DNA of 64,000 nucleotides, taken from Pseudomonas oryzagri (GTDB lineage Bacteria > Pseudomonadota > Gammaproteobacteria > Pseudomonadales > Pseudomonadaceae). This document shows, in pieces, positions 1 through 8,829 of the stretch (within the stretch, counting starts at the first letter, position 1; each line of letters begins with the position of its first letter). The notes beneath the pieces are model-generated. The model made no database searches. It was not told the DNA's origin and saw nothing but the letters and a program-made list of their open reading frames with translations. Location: contig NZ_JAJHPU010000019.1 of the NCBI RefSeq assembly GCF_020831405.1, forward strand, positions 124,001-188,000, given 5' to 3'. A program made the translations under genes and the position numbers.

Positions 1-289
1 TCGCCTCCGGCCGCGCCTGCAGCAGCCGGAACAGCGGGTCGCCGACCTGGCACTCGCCGTCCAGCCGGCGCGCCTGCGCCAGGCCCTGCTGGCTGACGAA
101 ATAGCCGCGCCCCTGCTGCGACTCGATCAACCCCTCGCTGGCGAGACGGGCGTAGGCGCTGACCACGCCGTGGTAGCTGGTCTGCTCGCTGGCGACCAGC
201 TTGCGGATCGACGGCAGACGCTGCCCGGCGATCCACTCGCCGCTCAGCAGGCGGGCCTTGAAGTGCTCGTAGAAGCTGGCCGAAGTCAT
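1..289 (-). CDS. MocR/GntR-family transcriptional regulator (N-terminal part)
   Basis: Only the first 96 codons are in the window; the gene runs off the left edge. The reverse-strand reading starts MTSASFYEHFKARLLSGEWI and continues with a GntR-type winged-helix pattern (GQRLPSIRKLVASEQTS, then YARLASEGLIESQQGRGYFV). This pattern is typical of the DNA-binding head of MocR regulators, which carry an aminotransferase-like, PLP-binding tail. The tail is not visible here, so a plain GntR protein is possible. It is divergent from the operon beginning at 464, which contains a PLP enzyme, so it is the natural candidate regulator of that operon (inference). Confidence 0.8.
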   Translation of the reverse strand, partial: MTSASFYEHFKARLLSGEWIAGQRLPSIRKLVASEQTSYHGVVSAYARLASEGLIESQQGRGYFVSQQGLAQARRLDGECQVGDPLFRLLQARPEA

Positions 290-304
290 AAGCGCCCCTA
301 ATCC

Positions 305-324
305 GTTAGGAAATTCAGGCTAAC
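305..324. promoter_or_regulatory. Inverted repeat in the divergent promoter region
   Basis: GTTAG and CTAAC form an inverted repeat with 10 bases between the arms. It lies in the 174-base gap between the MocR-type regulator and the acetyltransferase operon. It could be the regulator's operator, but the arms are only five bases long. Confidence 0.3.
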
Positions 325-463
325 AGTTGGCGAAAAACCTTGTCGACTGTGCGAGATAAATTCCACGACCGGTGCAAGGATTCCAGCACCCCACCCGCCG
401 GCCCTGGTGGCGCGGGAGCAACGTGACACCAGACAACTGGCCACCTACGGAATCGTTTGGAAT

Positions 464-1195
464 ATGGATAACTGCGCACAAAAAGCACCGCCGCCCGTGT
501 TCCTGCTGGATCGGGACACCCGGCAGCTCGTCGAGAACCTGATCGTAGCGGCCCTGCTGGAATGTTGCCCGGTGCAGGAGTTCGCCCGGCTCGGCAAGAC
601 CGAGCTGCTCGCCACGGTCACCGCCCAGGCCTGCGACGACCTGAGCGCCTTCGCCCTCAAGGACCCGGCCTCCGGACGCGATCCGGCGCTCATCGCCCAC
701 AGCTACACCTCCTACGCGGCGGTCCTCCACTACCGCATCGCCCACTGGCTGTACCGGCATCGCCCCCACCCGCAATCTCAGCCCCTGGAGCGCTCGCTGC
801 CCGCCACCCTCAGCCGTCGCGGCAAACTGGTTTCCGGCGCCGAAATCCACTTCAGGAGCGAGATCGGCGAACGCTTCATCATCGACCACGGTATCGGCAC
901 CGTGATCGGCGAAACCTCCGTGATCGGCGACGACTGCTACATCCTCGGCGGCGTCACCCTCGGCGCGCGCGGCATCGACAACAACCCGGCGGAACGCCGC
1001 CACCCGCGCATCGGCAACCGCGTGCAGATCGGCGCCTTCGCCAGCGTGCTCGGCCAGGTGCACGTCGGCGACGACGCCTTCATCGGCCCCGGCTGCATCA
1101 TCACCAGCGACGTCCCGGCCGGTGCCCGCGTCAAGGTCAAGACCGCGCTGCAAGTCACCCGCCCCCGCCTCGCCCAAGGAGACCTCCATGCTTGA
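464..1195 (+). CDS. Serine O-acetyltransferase-like enzyme (CysE family)
   Basis: The protein has 243 residues. The family acetylates the serine hydroxyl with acetyl-CoA to give O-acetylserine, an activated substrate for beta-replacement. Visible features are an alpha-helical N-terminal region with RDPA near residue 72 and a left-handed beta-helix of hexapeptide repeats from about 120. The catalytic motif IDHGIGTVIGET has its His near 142. The ATG at 464 (MDNCAQKAP) is preferred over an upstream in-frame GTG because the family does not extend further. The stop overlaps the start of the next gene by 8 bases. In this operon it probably supplies an activated serine for a specialised pathway rather than housekeeping cysteine synthesis (inference from neighbours). 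Confidence 0.88.
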   Translation: MDNCAQKAPPPVFLLDRDTRQLVENLIVAALLECCPVQEFARLGKTELLATVTAQACDDLSAFALKDPASGRDPALIAHSYTSYAAVLHYRIAHWLYRHRPHPQSQPLERSLPATLSRRGKLVSGAEIHFRSEIGERFIIDHGIGTVIGETSVIGDDCYILGGVTLGARGIDNNPAERRHPRIGNRVQIGAFASVLGQVHVGDDAFIGPGCIITSDVPAGARVKVKTALQVTRPRLAQGDLHA

Positions 1196-1967
1196 CGTCC
1201 TGCGCAGTACCGAGAAGCTCTACTACCTTGACCAGTACCTGAAGAGCACCTCCGCCAGCATCGTCCGCCTGCACCCGGAAGCCATCGAACTCGATCGCAC
1301 GGTGGCCTTTCCCGAGGGCGGCGGCCAGGAGGCCGACATGGGCTGGCTGGATACCCCGGTCGGGTGCATCCGCTTCGTCTGGGCCAAGCGCCTCTACGGT
1401 ACGCCACTGAACATCGAGGGATTCAAGGGCGGCAAGTCGGGCGGCATCATCCTGCACATGGTGCATGTCGACGATCTGCCCCTGCTGGACGCCCTGGCCG
1501 AGGGCATGCCGGTCACGGTGACCATCGACGTGCAGCGCCGCGAGCGGCTGACCGTGGCGCACAGCGCCAGCCACTTCCTCTACGCCGCAGTGCTCAAGCA
1601 ACGCCCGGACCTGGAGAAGTGGACCATCGGCTGCCATATCAAGGAAGACGCGGCGCGCTTCGACTTCATCGTCGAGGACATCTTCACCCCCGAGGACGTG
1701 GCGGCCATCGAGGCGGAAGCCAATCGCCTGATCGACCGCGGGCTGGCCATCGAGAACGAGGAAGTCGCCGGCTACTACGACGCGCGAATCTGGAAGTACG
1801 GCAGCATCGCCATCCCCTGCGGCGGCACCCATGTGCAGAACCCGCAGGCCATCGGCCCGCTGCAGGTGCGGCGCAAGAAGCTGGGCAAGAACAAGGAGCG
1901 CCTGACCTGCGAGTTCGTCGCGGCACGCATCGACACCTCCCGCTACCGCGAGCAGGTGGACGCATGA
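1188..1967 (+). CDS. AlaX-like aminoacyl-tRNA editing protein
   Basis: The protein has 259 residues and resembles the free-standing editing domain of alanyl-tRNA synthetase, which hydrolyses mischarged aminoacyl-tRNA. Zinc ligands are visible as HSASH (His 125 and His 129) and CGGTH (Cys 211 and His 215). An N-terminal PEGGGQ motif is typical of the longer AlaX forms. The start at ATG 1188 follows AAGGAGA at a good distance and overlaps the previous gene. AlaX proteins normally clear Ser- or Gly-tRNA(Ala). Placed between an acetyltransferase and an exporter, this one may instead protect the cell from misincorporation of the operon's product, as the editing protein of the fluorothreonine locus does (known analogy; inference here). 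Confidence 0.9.
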   Translation: MLDVLRSTEKLYYLDQYLKSTSASIVRLHPEAIELDRTVAFPEGGGQEADMGWLDTPVGCIRFVWAKRLYGTPLNIEGFKGGKSGGIILHMVHVDDLPLLDALAEGMPVTVTIDVQRRERLTVAHSASHFLYAAVLKQRPDLEKWTIGCHIKEDAARFDFIVEDIFTPEDVAAIEAEANRLIDRGLAIENEEVAGYYDARIWKYGSIAIPCGGTHVQNPQAIGPLQVRRKKLGKNKERLTCEFVAARIDTSRYREQVDA

Positions 1968-3178
1968 ACAGTCGCTTGCCCGGCCGGACCTACCTGTACT
2001 TCACGGCCCAGTCCATCAACCTGGTCACTGCGGTCATGTCGGTGACCATGGCCGCCATCGTCGGCGCGTCGCTGGCGCCCAGCCTGGAACTCTCGACCCT
2101 TCCCTACGGCGTGCAGTTCCTGTTCGTCATGCTGGTCACCTACCCCGCCTCCAGGCTGATGAGCGTGGTCGGCCGGCGCAGCGGTTTCCTGCTGGGCTGC
2201 ATTCCGCTCGCAGCTTCCGGGCTACTGGGCTACCTGGCCATCGAGTGGCACAGCTTCGTGCTGTTGACCCTCAGCCATGCGGCGCTGGGCAGCTACATCG
2301 CCTTCGCCAACTTCAACCGTTTCGCCGCGACCGACGGGCTCGAGGCCGTCCTGAAACCCAAGGCGATCTCCCTGGTGGTGGCCGGCGGCGTGCTGGCGGC
2401 CGTGCTGGGCCCGGCGTTCACCAGCGCACTGCGCGAGGTCGGCGGCTTCCGGGAATTCGCCCTCTGCTACGGCGCCTTCGTGCCGCTGGCCGCAATCGCC
2501 GCGCTGACCAGTGCCTTGATGCCGGCGGGCAAACCCGCCGCGGCGCCCGCCCACGCCGGCGCCCCGGTGAAGCGGCGGCTCGGCGAGGCCTTGCGCAGTC
2601 CGGTCGTCCTGCTGGCGATCGTGGTGGCCTCGGTCGGCTATTGCCTGATGAACCTGCTGATGATCCAGGCCTCCATGCACATGAAGCACCTGCACACCCA
2701 CTTCTCCGAGGTCAGCCTGGCGATCCAGTGGCATGTGCTGGCGATGTTCGCCCCGTCGTTCTTCACCGGCGTGCTGATCGGCCGGCTCGGGCTGAAAACG
2801 GTGATCTGCGCGGGTCTCCTGCTGCTTTTGGCGAGCAGCCTGATCAACCTGGGTTCCAACAGCTATCAGTCGATGACCCTGGCGCTGATCGTCCTGGGCC
2901 TGGGCTGGAACTTCACCTACGTCGGCGGCGGCGCCCTGCTGGCGCGCAGCCTGGAGGGCTATCCGAACGCCATGCAGCTGCAGGGCGTCAACGACCTGGG
3001 CATCTCGGTGCTGGCCACCGTGGGCGCCCTGACGCCGGCCATGCTCCTGTCATGGATCGGCTGGAGCGGCACCAACCTGCTCTGCGCCCTGCTCGCCAGC
3101 GCCGTGCTGGCCGGCACCGTCATCATTCTCCAGGAGGCGCCGCGGGCCCGCCTGGCCGTGGAGGGAACCCGGCAATGA
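1964..3178 (+). CDS. MFS transporter of the AlaX/PLP operon
   Basis: The protein has 404 residues with about 12 hydrophobic segments and a short cytoplasmic loop near residues 185-205 (KPAAAPAHAGAPVKRR), the usual major facilitator layout. An ATGA overlap with the editing gene shows translational coupling. The substrate cannot be read from sequence. Between the editing protein and the PLP enzyme, export of the amino-acid product is the simplest role; uptake of a precursor is the alternative. Confidence 0.85.
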   Translation: MNSRLPGRTYLYFTAQSINLVTAVMSVTMAAIVGASLAPSLELSTLPYGVQFLFVMLVTYPASRLMSVVGRRSGFLLGCIPLAASGLLGYLAIEWHSFVLLTLSHAALGSYIAFANFNRFAATDGLEAVLKPKAISLVVAGGVLAAVLGPAFTSALREVGGFREFALCYGAFVPLAAIAALTSALMPAGKPAAAPAHAGAPVKRRLGEALRSPVVLLAIVVASVGYCLMNLLMIQASMHMKHLHTHFSEVSLAIQWHVLAMFAPSFFTGVLIGRLGLKTVICAGLLLLLASSLINLGSNSYQSMTLALIVLGLGWNFTYVGGGALLARSLEGYPNAMQLQGVNDLGISVLATVGALTPAMLLSWIGWSGTNLLCALLASAVLAGTVIILQEAPRARLAVEGTRQ

Positions 3179-4083
3179 AACCCATGAGCCGCCTGATTCG
3201 CTGCGACGAACGCCTGTACACCAAGCTGGAAATGAACAACCCCGGCGGCAGCCACAAGTTCCGCGCCGCCAGCCATATCGTCGACCAGGCGGTCGCCGCC
3301 GGCGAGATCGTGCCGGGCGTCACCACCGTCATCGAGAAGACCGGCGGCAATTTCGGCTTCGGCCTGCTCGCCGCCTGCCACCGCTACGACGTGGCGGTGG
3401 AGCTGGCCGTGGGCCTGGGCTTCAGCCAGACCAAGCGCGACCTGCTGGAGTGCTTCGGCGCCCGGCTGATCGGCAAGGAGATGCTGCGCGAAGGCGCCAC
3501 GCCCAAGGAGGTGGTGCACTACCACCTGGAGCATCAGCAGGCGCTGGGCAGGCAGTACTTCTATACCGACCAGTTCCAGAACCCCCTGGGCATCGCGGCG
3601 CACCGCGCCACCACCGGCAAGGAGCTGGCCGTGCAGCTGCGCGTGCAGGGCGCCGGCGAGCGCATCCTGTTCGTGGGCTGCGCCGGCACCGGGGCGAGCT
3701 TCACCGGCGTGGCGCAGGCGCTGCGCGACAGCGGCCTGGAGCTGTACACCGTGCTGGTCGAGCCGCAAGGCTGCGACGCCCGCGCCGGCCTGTTCGTCGA
3801 TCACCGCTGCGAAGGCATGGCGGTCGGCGTGTCGCCGCCGTTCCTCGACTGGTCGCTGGTCGGCGAGATACGCCGGGTCGCCCTCGACGACCTGCTCGAC
3901 ACCCAGCGCTGGCTCTATCTGCAGACCGGCCTGTATATGGGCAATACCGCCGCTGCCACCCTGGCCGTGGCGCGCGCCCTGCACCAGGACCCCGCCTACC
4001 GCGACTGGAGCATCGTCACGCTCGCCTACGACGCCGGCCTCTGGTACCAGGACCTGCTGAAAAGCACGCAACTGGTCGCCTAG
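3175..4083 (+). CDS. PLP-dependent enzyme, cysteine synthase-like (fold type II)
   Basis: The protein has 302 residues. NNPGGSHKFRAA places the probable Schiff-base lysine at 28, matching the NP..S.K.R motif of cysteine synthases. EKTGGNFGFG (about 58-67) corresponds to the substrate loop TSGNTG, and GCAGTGASFTG (about 168) to the phosphate-binding loop. The substrate-loop and lysine motifs both differ from true CysK/CysM (S.K preceded by GG, TGGN in place of TSGN), so the substrate is probably not ordinary O-acetylserine plus sulfide. The gene overlaps the transporter by four bases (ATGA). With the acetyltransferase it could make a beta-substituted alanine (inference). Confidence 0.85.
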   Translation: MKPMSRLIRCDERLYTKLEMNNPGGSHKFRAASHIVDQAVAAGEIVPGVTTVIEKTGGNFGFGLLAACHRYDVAVELAVGLGFSQTKRDLLECFGARLIGKEMLREGATPKEVVHYHLEHQQALGRQYFYTDQFQNPLGIAAHRATTGKELAVQLRVQGAGERILFVGCAGTGASFTGVAQALRDSGLELYTVLVEPQGCDARAGLFVDHRCEGMAVGVSPPFLDWSLVGEIRRVALDDLLDTQRWLYLQTGLYMGNTAAATLAVARALHQDPAYRDWSIVTLAYDAGLWYQDLLKSTQLVA

Positions 4084-4105
4084 GCCGCCCTCCCCCTCCG
4101 CCCCC

Positions 4106-4147
4106 GCCACGCGCAGACCGGCCCGGGACTCCGGCACTGCGCGTGGC
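4106..4147 (+). terminator. Possible terminator after the PLP operon
   Basis: Eleven-base perfect arms (GCCACGCGCAG and CTGCGCGTGGC) with a 20-base loop lie 22 bases after the PLP enzyme stop. No clear T tract follows, so it may be a transcript-end hairpin rather than a strong intrinsic terminator. Confidence 0.4.
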
Positions 4148-4260
4148 CCGGGCCTGCTTGGACGCGCCGCCCACCATCTGTACATCCATACAGATAAAAC
4201 TTGCCGCCCCGCCGCATTGCCCGCATCCTTGCGCCATCGACACGCGGGATCACGGCAAGC

Positions 4261-6237
4261 ATGCGGCTCTTCCTCTGCGAAAAACCCTCCCAGGCCAAGG
4301 ACATCGCCAAGGTGCTCGGCGCCAGCCGGCGCGGCGACGGCTGCTGGCTGGGCAGCGAGGTGACGGTGACCTGGTGCATCGGCCACCTCTTGGAAACCGC
4401 ACCGCCGGACGCCTACGACGCACGCTACAAGCGCTGGGTGCTGGACGACCTGCCCATCGTCCCCGAACAGTGGAAGATGCTGGTCAAGCCGAAGACCGCC
4501 AGCCAGTTCAAGGCGGTCAAGCGCCTGCTCGGCGAGTGCCGCGAGCTGGTGATCGCCACCGACGCCGACCGCGAGGGCGAGATGATCGCCCGCGAGCTGG
4601 TCGAGCACTGCCGCTATCGCGGGCCGATCCAGCGCCTGTGGCTGTCCGCGCTGGACGATGCGTCGATCCGCAAGGCGCTGAAAGCGCTCAAGCCGGGCAG
4701 CGAAACCTTCAACCTCTACCACGCCGCGCTGGGCCGCTCGCGCGCCGACTGGCTGATCGGCATGAACATGAGCCGGCTGTTCACCCTGCTCGGCCGCCAG
4801 TCCGGCTATCAGGGCGTGCTGTCGGTGGGCCGCGTGCAGACGCCCACCCTGCGCCTGGTGGTCGACCGCGACCGCAGCATCGCGGAGTTCGTGCCGATGC
4901 CGTTCTGGGCCATCGACGTGCAGCTGCTGGCCGATGGCACCCCGTTCACCGCCCAGTGGCGCGCGCCCGAGGACGCCTGCGACGACCAGGGTCGCTGCCT
5001 CAAGCCCGAGCTGGCCCGCGAAGCCGCCGAGGCCATGCGCCGCGCCGGCAGTGCGCGGCTCGTGGAATTGAAGACCGAACGCATGCGCGAAGCGGCGCCG
5101 CTGCCGTTCGACCTCGGCACCCTGCAGGAGCTGTGCTCGAAGAAGCTCGGCCTCGGCGCCCAGGAAACCCTCGACATCGCCCAGGCGCTCTACGAAACCC
5201 ACAAGGTCATCACCTACCCGCGCAGCGACTGCGGCTACCTGCCGCTCAGCCAGCACGCCGAGGCGCCCTTGATCCTCGCCGCGCTGGCCAAGGCCGATCC
5301 CACGCTGGGCGCATTGCAGCCATACATCGACGCGCAGCGCCGCTCGCGGGCCTGGAACGACGCCAAGGTCGGCGCCCACCACGGCATCATCCCCACCGCC
5401 GCCGCCAAGAGCCTGGACAATCTGGTCGGCAAGCAGCGCGCGGTGTTCACCCTGATCCGCGCCCGCTATCTCGCGCAGTTCCTGCCCAATCACGAGTACG
5501 ACCGCACCCAGGCCGACTTCGACTGCGCCGGCCACGCGCTGCGCGCGGTGGGCAAGGTGATCGTCGAGCCGGGCTGGCGCCGCGCGCTGCCCGAGGCGCT
5601 CACCCCGACCAAGGGTCGCGAGGCGCCCGAGCCGCAGGCGCTGCCGGCCCTGCGCGAAGGTCAGGAGTGCGCGGTGACGGAGGTGACACTCAAGGATCTG
5701 CAGACCCAGCCGCCCAAACCCTACACCGAGGGCGACCTGATCAAGGCGATGAAGAACGTCGCCAAGCTGGTCGACGATCCGCGTCTCAAGCAGAAGCTCA
5801 AGGACACCACCGGCATCGGCACCGAGGCGACCCGTGCGGGCATCATCCAGGGCCTGCTCGATCGCGGTTACCTGACCAAGCAGGGCAAGGCGCTGGCCGC
5901 CACACCGGCGGCGTTCAGCCTGATCGACGCGGTGCCCAGGCCGATCGCCGACCCCGGCACCACGGCGATCTGGGAGCAGGCGCTGGACATGGTGCAGAGC
6001 GGCGAGATGCCGCTGGCGGAGTTCGTCGCCAAGCAGTCGGGCTGGATGAGCAAGCTGGTGGAGCGCTGTGCCGGCCTGCGCCTCTCCATCAGCGGTCCAC
6101 CGGCCGGTACGCCGCGCGGCAAGCCGGCCTGGAAGGCCAAACGCACGGGCGCTGCGCGCAAGAACGCCCCCCGCAAGGACGCGCCGCGCAAGCCCCGCGG
6201 CAAGGCAGCCGCCTCGCCCAGGCCCCGCCCGGACTAG
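4261..6237 (+). CDS. topB: DNA topoisomerase III
   Basis: The protein has 658 residues, the usual length for pseudomonad TopB. It is a type IA topoisomerase that decatenates DNA by single-strand passage. It starts MRLFLCEKPSQAKDIAKVLG. The TOPRIM acidic motif ATDADREGE lies near residues 99-107, and the catalytic tyrosine is in ITYPRSDCGYLP (about Tyr 319, matching Tyr 328 of E. coli TopB). The C-terminal 40 residues are rich in Lys, Arg, Ala and Pro and likely bind nucleic acid. The ATG at 4261 is chosen because homologues begin exactly there; the reading frame upstream is not conserved-looking. Confidence 0.95.
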   Translation: MRLFLCEKPSQAKDIAKVLGASRRGDGCWLGSEVTVTWCIGHLLETAPPDAYDARYKRWVLDDLPIVPEQWKMLVKPKTASQFKAVKRLLGECRELVIATDADREGEMIARELVEHCRYRGPIQRLWLSALDDASIRKALKALKPGSETFNLYHAALGRSRADWLIGMNMSRLFTLLGRQSGYQGVLSVGRVQTPTLRLVVDRDRSIAEFVPMPFWAIDVQLLADGTPFTAQWRAPEDACDDQGRCLKPELAREAAEAMRRAGSARLVELKTERMREAAPLPFDLGTLQELCSKKLGLGAQETLDIAQALYETHKVITYPRSDCGYLPLSQHAEAPLILAALAKADPTLGALQPYIDAQRRSRAWNDAKVGAHHGIIPTAAAKSLDNLVGKQRAVFTLIRARYLAQFLPNHEYDRTQADFDCAGHALRAVGKVIVEPGWRRALPEALTPTKGREAPEPQALPALREGQECAVTEVTLKDLQTQPPKPYTEGDLIKAMKNVAKLVDDPRLKQKLKDTTGIGTEATRAGIIQGLLDRGYLTKQGKALAATPAAFSLIDAVPRPIADPGTTAIWEQALDMVQSGEMPLAEFVAKQSGWMSKLVERCAGLRLSISGPPAGTPRGKPAWKAKRTGAARKNAPRKDAPRKPRGKAAASPRPRPD

Positions 6238-6403
6238 GCGGACCCGGCCAAGCCTGCCCCCGGTCGGTTGCGTTGTCCGCTTCTCTAGCGGCGTCCAGCC
6301 ATCGCCAGTCCGCCCCGCAGAGCCGGAGCGCCGAACCTCCGGAGCGCCGCTCATCAGCTTCTCCGTCGCAGGCCAGCTGATGAATATTTGACCAGACCGC
6401 AAG

Positions 6404-6420
6404 GTGCTAGCATCTAGCAC
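6404..6420. promoter_or_regulatory. Perfect inverted repeat upstream of the sulfatase gene
   Basis: GTGCTAG-CAT-CTAGCAC, 17 bases, ends 17 bases before the sulfatase start. A second inverted repeat (CATCAGCT ... AGCTGATG) lies about 20 bases further upstream. Either could bind a regulator or form a 5' leader hairpin. Confidence 0.35.
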
Positions 6421-6437
6421 AGCGGTATGACGATTCA

Positions 6438-8672
6438 ATGGTTGGACGTTTCCTCGTGGACTTCATCCATCGCTGCCTGCAGCACCCTCTCGCGCCCCTG
6501 GTCAGTCTGGCCGGTCTGGTGCTGGTGGTTCCCTTGGGCCTGCGACTTGCCCTCGGCTGGTCCGACCCCCTCGGCTATCTCTCCGACCTGGCCCTCGCCA
6601 GTCTGCTGATCCTCCTGTTGTACCGCCGCCCCTGGTGGCTGGCGCTGCCCGTGCTGCTGACCTGGAGCCTGCTGACCGCGGTGGCGGTCGAGCTGGTCAG
6701 CGCGGTCAGCCGGTTGCCGGACGTGGGAGATCTGCACTACCTGGCCGATCCACGGTTCATGGAAAACTCCACCGCCGGCGGCCTCAGCCACCCGTGGGTT
6801 CCCGCGACGCTGGTGACCGGCCTGGCGATCTGGTTGGCCAGCCGCCGGGCCGGCCGTTCGCAATCCGCTCCGCGCCTGCCTCGCGCTGCCTGGTTGATCC
6901 CGCTGGCGCTGCTGGTGGCGCATGGCGCCATCCAGTACCTGCGACCCAGCGATGCCGACCAGTGGCGGCTGTTCAACCTGCCGCACCAATGGCTGGTGGC
7001 CGGTATCGGTAACGCCCAGATGCGCCTGGAGGAATGGCTGGAAGGCGATGTCGTCGAACCACCCCCGCAGATGGCCGGCCTCACCCGTCTCGACCTGAAC
7101 GGACGCAAGCTGCTGAAAGCCCCGGGGCGTGCGCGCAACGTGCTGATCGTCACCCTCGAGGGCATTCCCGGCGCCTATGTCGGCGTCAGCCGTGCGGCCT
7201 TCAACAGCAGCTACCGCGAAAACCTGATGCCTAACCTCAGCGCCTGGGCCGAGCGGGGGATGAACACGCCCGACTATGTGCTGCATAACCACCAGACCAT
7301 TCGCGGCCTGTACACGATGCTGTGCGGCGACTACGACAAGCTCGACAACGGCACGCCCAAGGGCATCGAGATGCTCACCCAGAAGCAGCGCAACCGGGCC
7401 TGCCTGCCCGCCCAGTTGCGCAGCCGGGGCTTCTCCACCCACTACCTGCAAGGCGCCGATCTGAGGTTCATGGCCAAGGACCGGATCATGCCGCACATCG
7501 GTTTCCAGACCACCCGCGGCCTGGAGTGGTTCAAGAAGCCTTCCTACCTGGATTTTCAGTGGGGCAAGGATGACAAGTCCTTCTTCGAAGGTGCGCTGGA
7601 CTACATCGCCCAGCTGCGCCAGAAGAAGCAGCCCTGGATGCTCACCCTGCTGACGGTCGGCACCCACCAGCCCTATTCCGCGCCGGACGAATACCTGCAG
7701 CGCCATGACAGCCTCAAGCAGGCGGCGGTGGCCTATCTGGACGATGCCCTGGGGGATTTTCTGGCCGAACTGGAGCGCTCGGGCGTATTGAAGGACACCC
7801 TGGTCATCATCACCTCCGACGAGTCCCATGGCATCGACGGCGTGCGCCTGGCCTCGGCATGGGGCTTCAACCTGGTGCTGGTCCCCGAGCAGGCGCAGTT
7901 GCCCAGGCTGAAGTCCGGGGTCTACGGGCACCTGGACCTGAGCGCTTCGGTACTCGACTACTTCGGCTTTCCGGTGCCCAGGACCCTCAGCGGTCGCTCG
8001 CTGTTTCGCGACTACGCGCAGGGCCGGGAAATCATGTCGTACACCAACGGCAAGCTGCGCTACCACGATGGCCGGGGCACCCTGACCGAATGCGACGTCC
8101 AGCAGCGCTGCCGCTATTACGCCAGCGAGGGCTTCATCGCCGAGCGGGCGGCCTTCCTCGGCCAGTATGGCGGCCGGCGCGCACGCCAGATGACGGCAAG
8201 GGCCGGCGAACTCGATCACTCGTTGCTGCGTACCTCGCTGAACCAGCTCTATCAGTTCGGCAGCCCGACCGTCATCCGGCTCAACAGGAAGGCCAAGAAC
8301 GACTGGACGGACAACCTGATCGGCGCCCAGTACCTGGAGCTGCCCAAGGGCACCCTGACCCGCGTGCGCCTGACCGTGCGCTCGGTGGACCCCAGACAGA
8401 ATGCCTACATCCTGCTCAAGGCCAAGGAGTTCGAGCAGGATGTCCCGCTGGACATCCCGGAAAGGATGCTGGTGACCCCCGAACGACCGCTGGAAATGGA
8501 CTTCAGCTTCTACAACCTCGAGCCGCGCAAGGCCTTCTCCTTCCACCTGCTGGGCTACGGGCGCGGTGCCATCGAGGTGACCGACTTCAGTGTCATCACC
8601 GAGCCGGCGGAACCGTCGGCACCCATGGACGAGCCTCATCCTCAGGTGATCTTGGGTCCCAAACCGAGCTGA
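6438..8672 (+). CDS. LTA synthase-like membrane sulfatase/phosphotransferase
   Basis: The protein has 744 residues. Several membrane segments fill about the first 190 residues, and an alkaline-phosphatase-fold domain follows. LIVTLEGI carries the expected nucleophile (about Thr 238), and IITSDESHGID (about 455-465) the metal-binding region. This architecture is that of the LtaS/OpgB/EptA superfamily, which moves phosphoglycerol or phosphoethanolamine groups at the outer face of the inner membrane. In Gram-negative bacteria the substrate of LTA-synthase-like proteins is often unknown, and that is the case here. The last 130 residues look like an extra beta-rich domain. Confidence 0.8.
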   Translation: MVGRFLVDFIHRCLQHPLAPLVSLAGLVLVVPLGLRLALGWSDPLGYLSDLALASLLILLLYRRPWWLALPVLLTWSLLTAVAVELVSAVSRLPDVGDLHYLADPRFMENSTAGGLSHPWVPATLVTGLAIWLASRRAGRSQSAPRLPRAAWLIPLALLVAHGAIQYLRPSDADQWRLFNLPHQWLVAGIGNAQMRLEEWLEGDVVEPPPQMAGLTRLDLNGRKLLKAPGRARNVLIVTLEGIPGAYVGVSRAAFNSSYRENLMPNLSAWAERGMNTPDYVLHNHQTIRGLYTMLCGDYDKLDNGTPKGIEMLTQKQRNRACLPAQLRSRGFSTHYLQGADLRFMAKDRIMPHIGFQTTRGLEWFKKPSYLDFQWGKDDKSFFEGALDYIAQLRQKKQPWMLTLLTVGTHQPYSAPDEYLQRHDSLKQAAVAYLDDALGDFLAELERSGVLKDTLVIITSDESHGIDGVRLASAWGFNLVLVPEQAQLPRLKSGVYGHLDLSASVLDYFGFPVPRTLSGRSLFRDYAQGREIMSYTNGKLRYHDGRGTLTECDVQQRCRYYASEGFIAERAAFLGQYGGRRARQMTARAGELDHSLLRTSLNQLYQFGSPTVIRLNRKAKNDWTDNLIGAQYLELPKGTLTRVRLTVRSVDPRQNAYILLKAKEFEQDVPLDIPERMLVTPERPLEMDFSFYNLEPRKAFSFHLLGYGRGAIEVTDFSVITEPAEPSAPMDEPHPQVILGPKPS

Positions 8673-8829
8673 GCGGTCGTCGATACGGCTTGGCGTTACC
8701 ATCCGTGGGGTGACCAGGAAGAGACGGAGCGGGAATGGCTGTGAGCGGATGCTCGACCGCCTGCGCCGGGATGGCAGGCATGGCGCGGGGCGGAGGTTTT
8801 GGGAGGGGCGAAAACGCTCCCGCTGAAAG

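Noticed and set aside
3450-6380. Plus-strand open frame of 976 codons overlapping topB in another frame
   Set aside because: Arg/Pro/Ala/Gly-rich translation without motifs, overlapping a certain topoisomerase.
2959-6438. Minus-strand open frame of 1159 codons opposite the PLP enzyme and topB
   Set aside because: Composition-driven shadow of high-GC genes; the plus-strand frames carry clear motifs and this frame has none.
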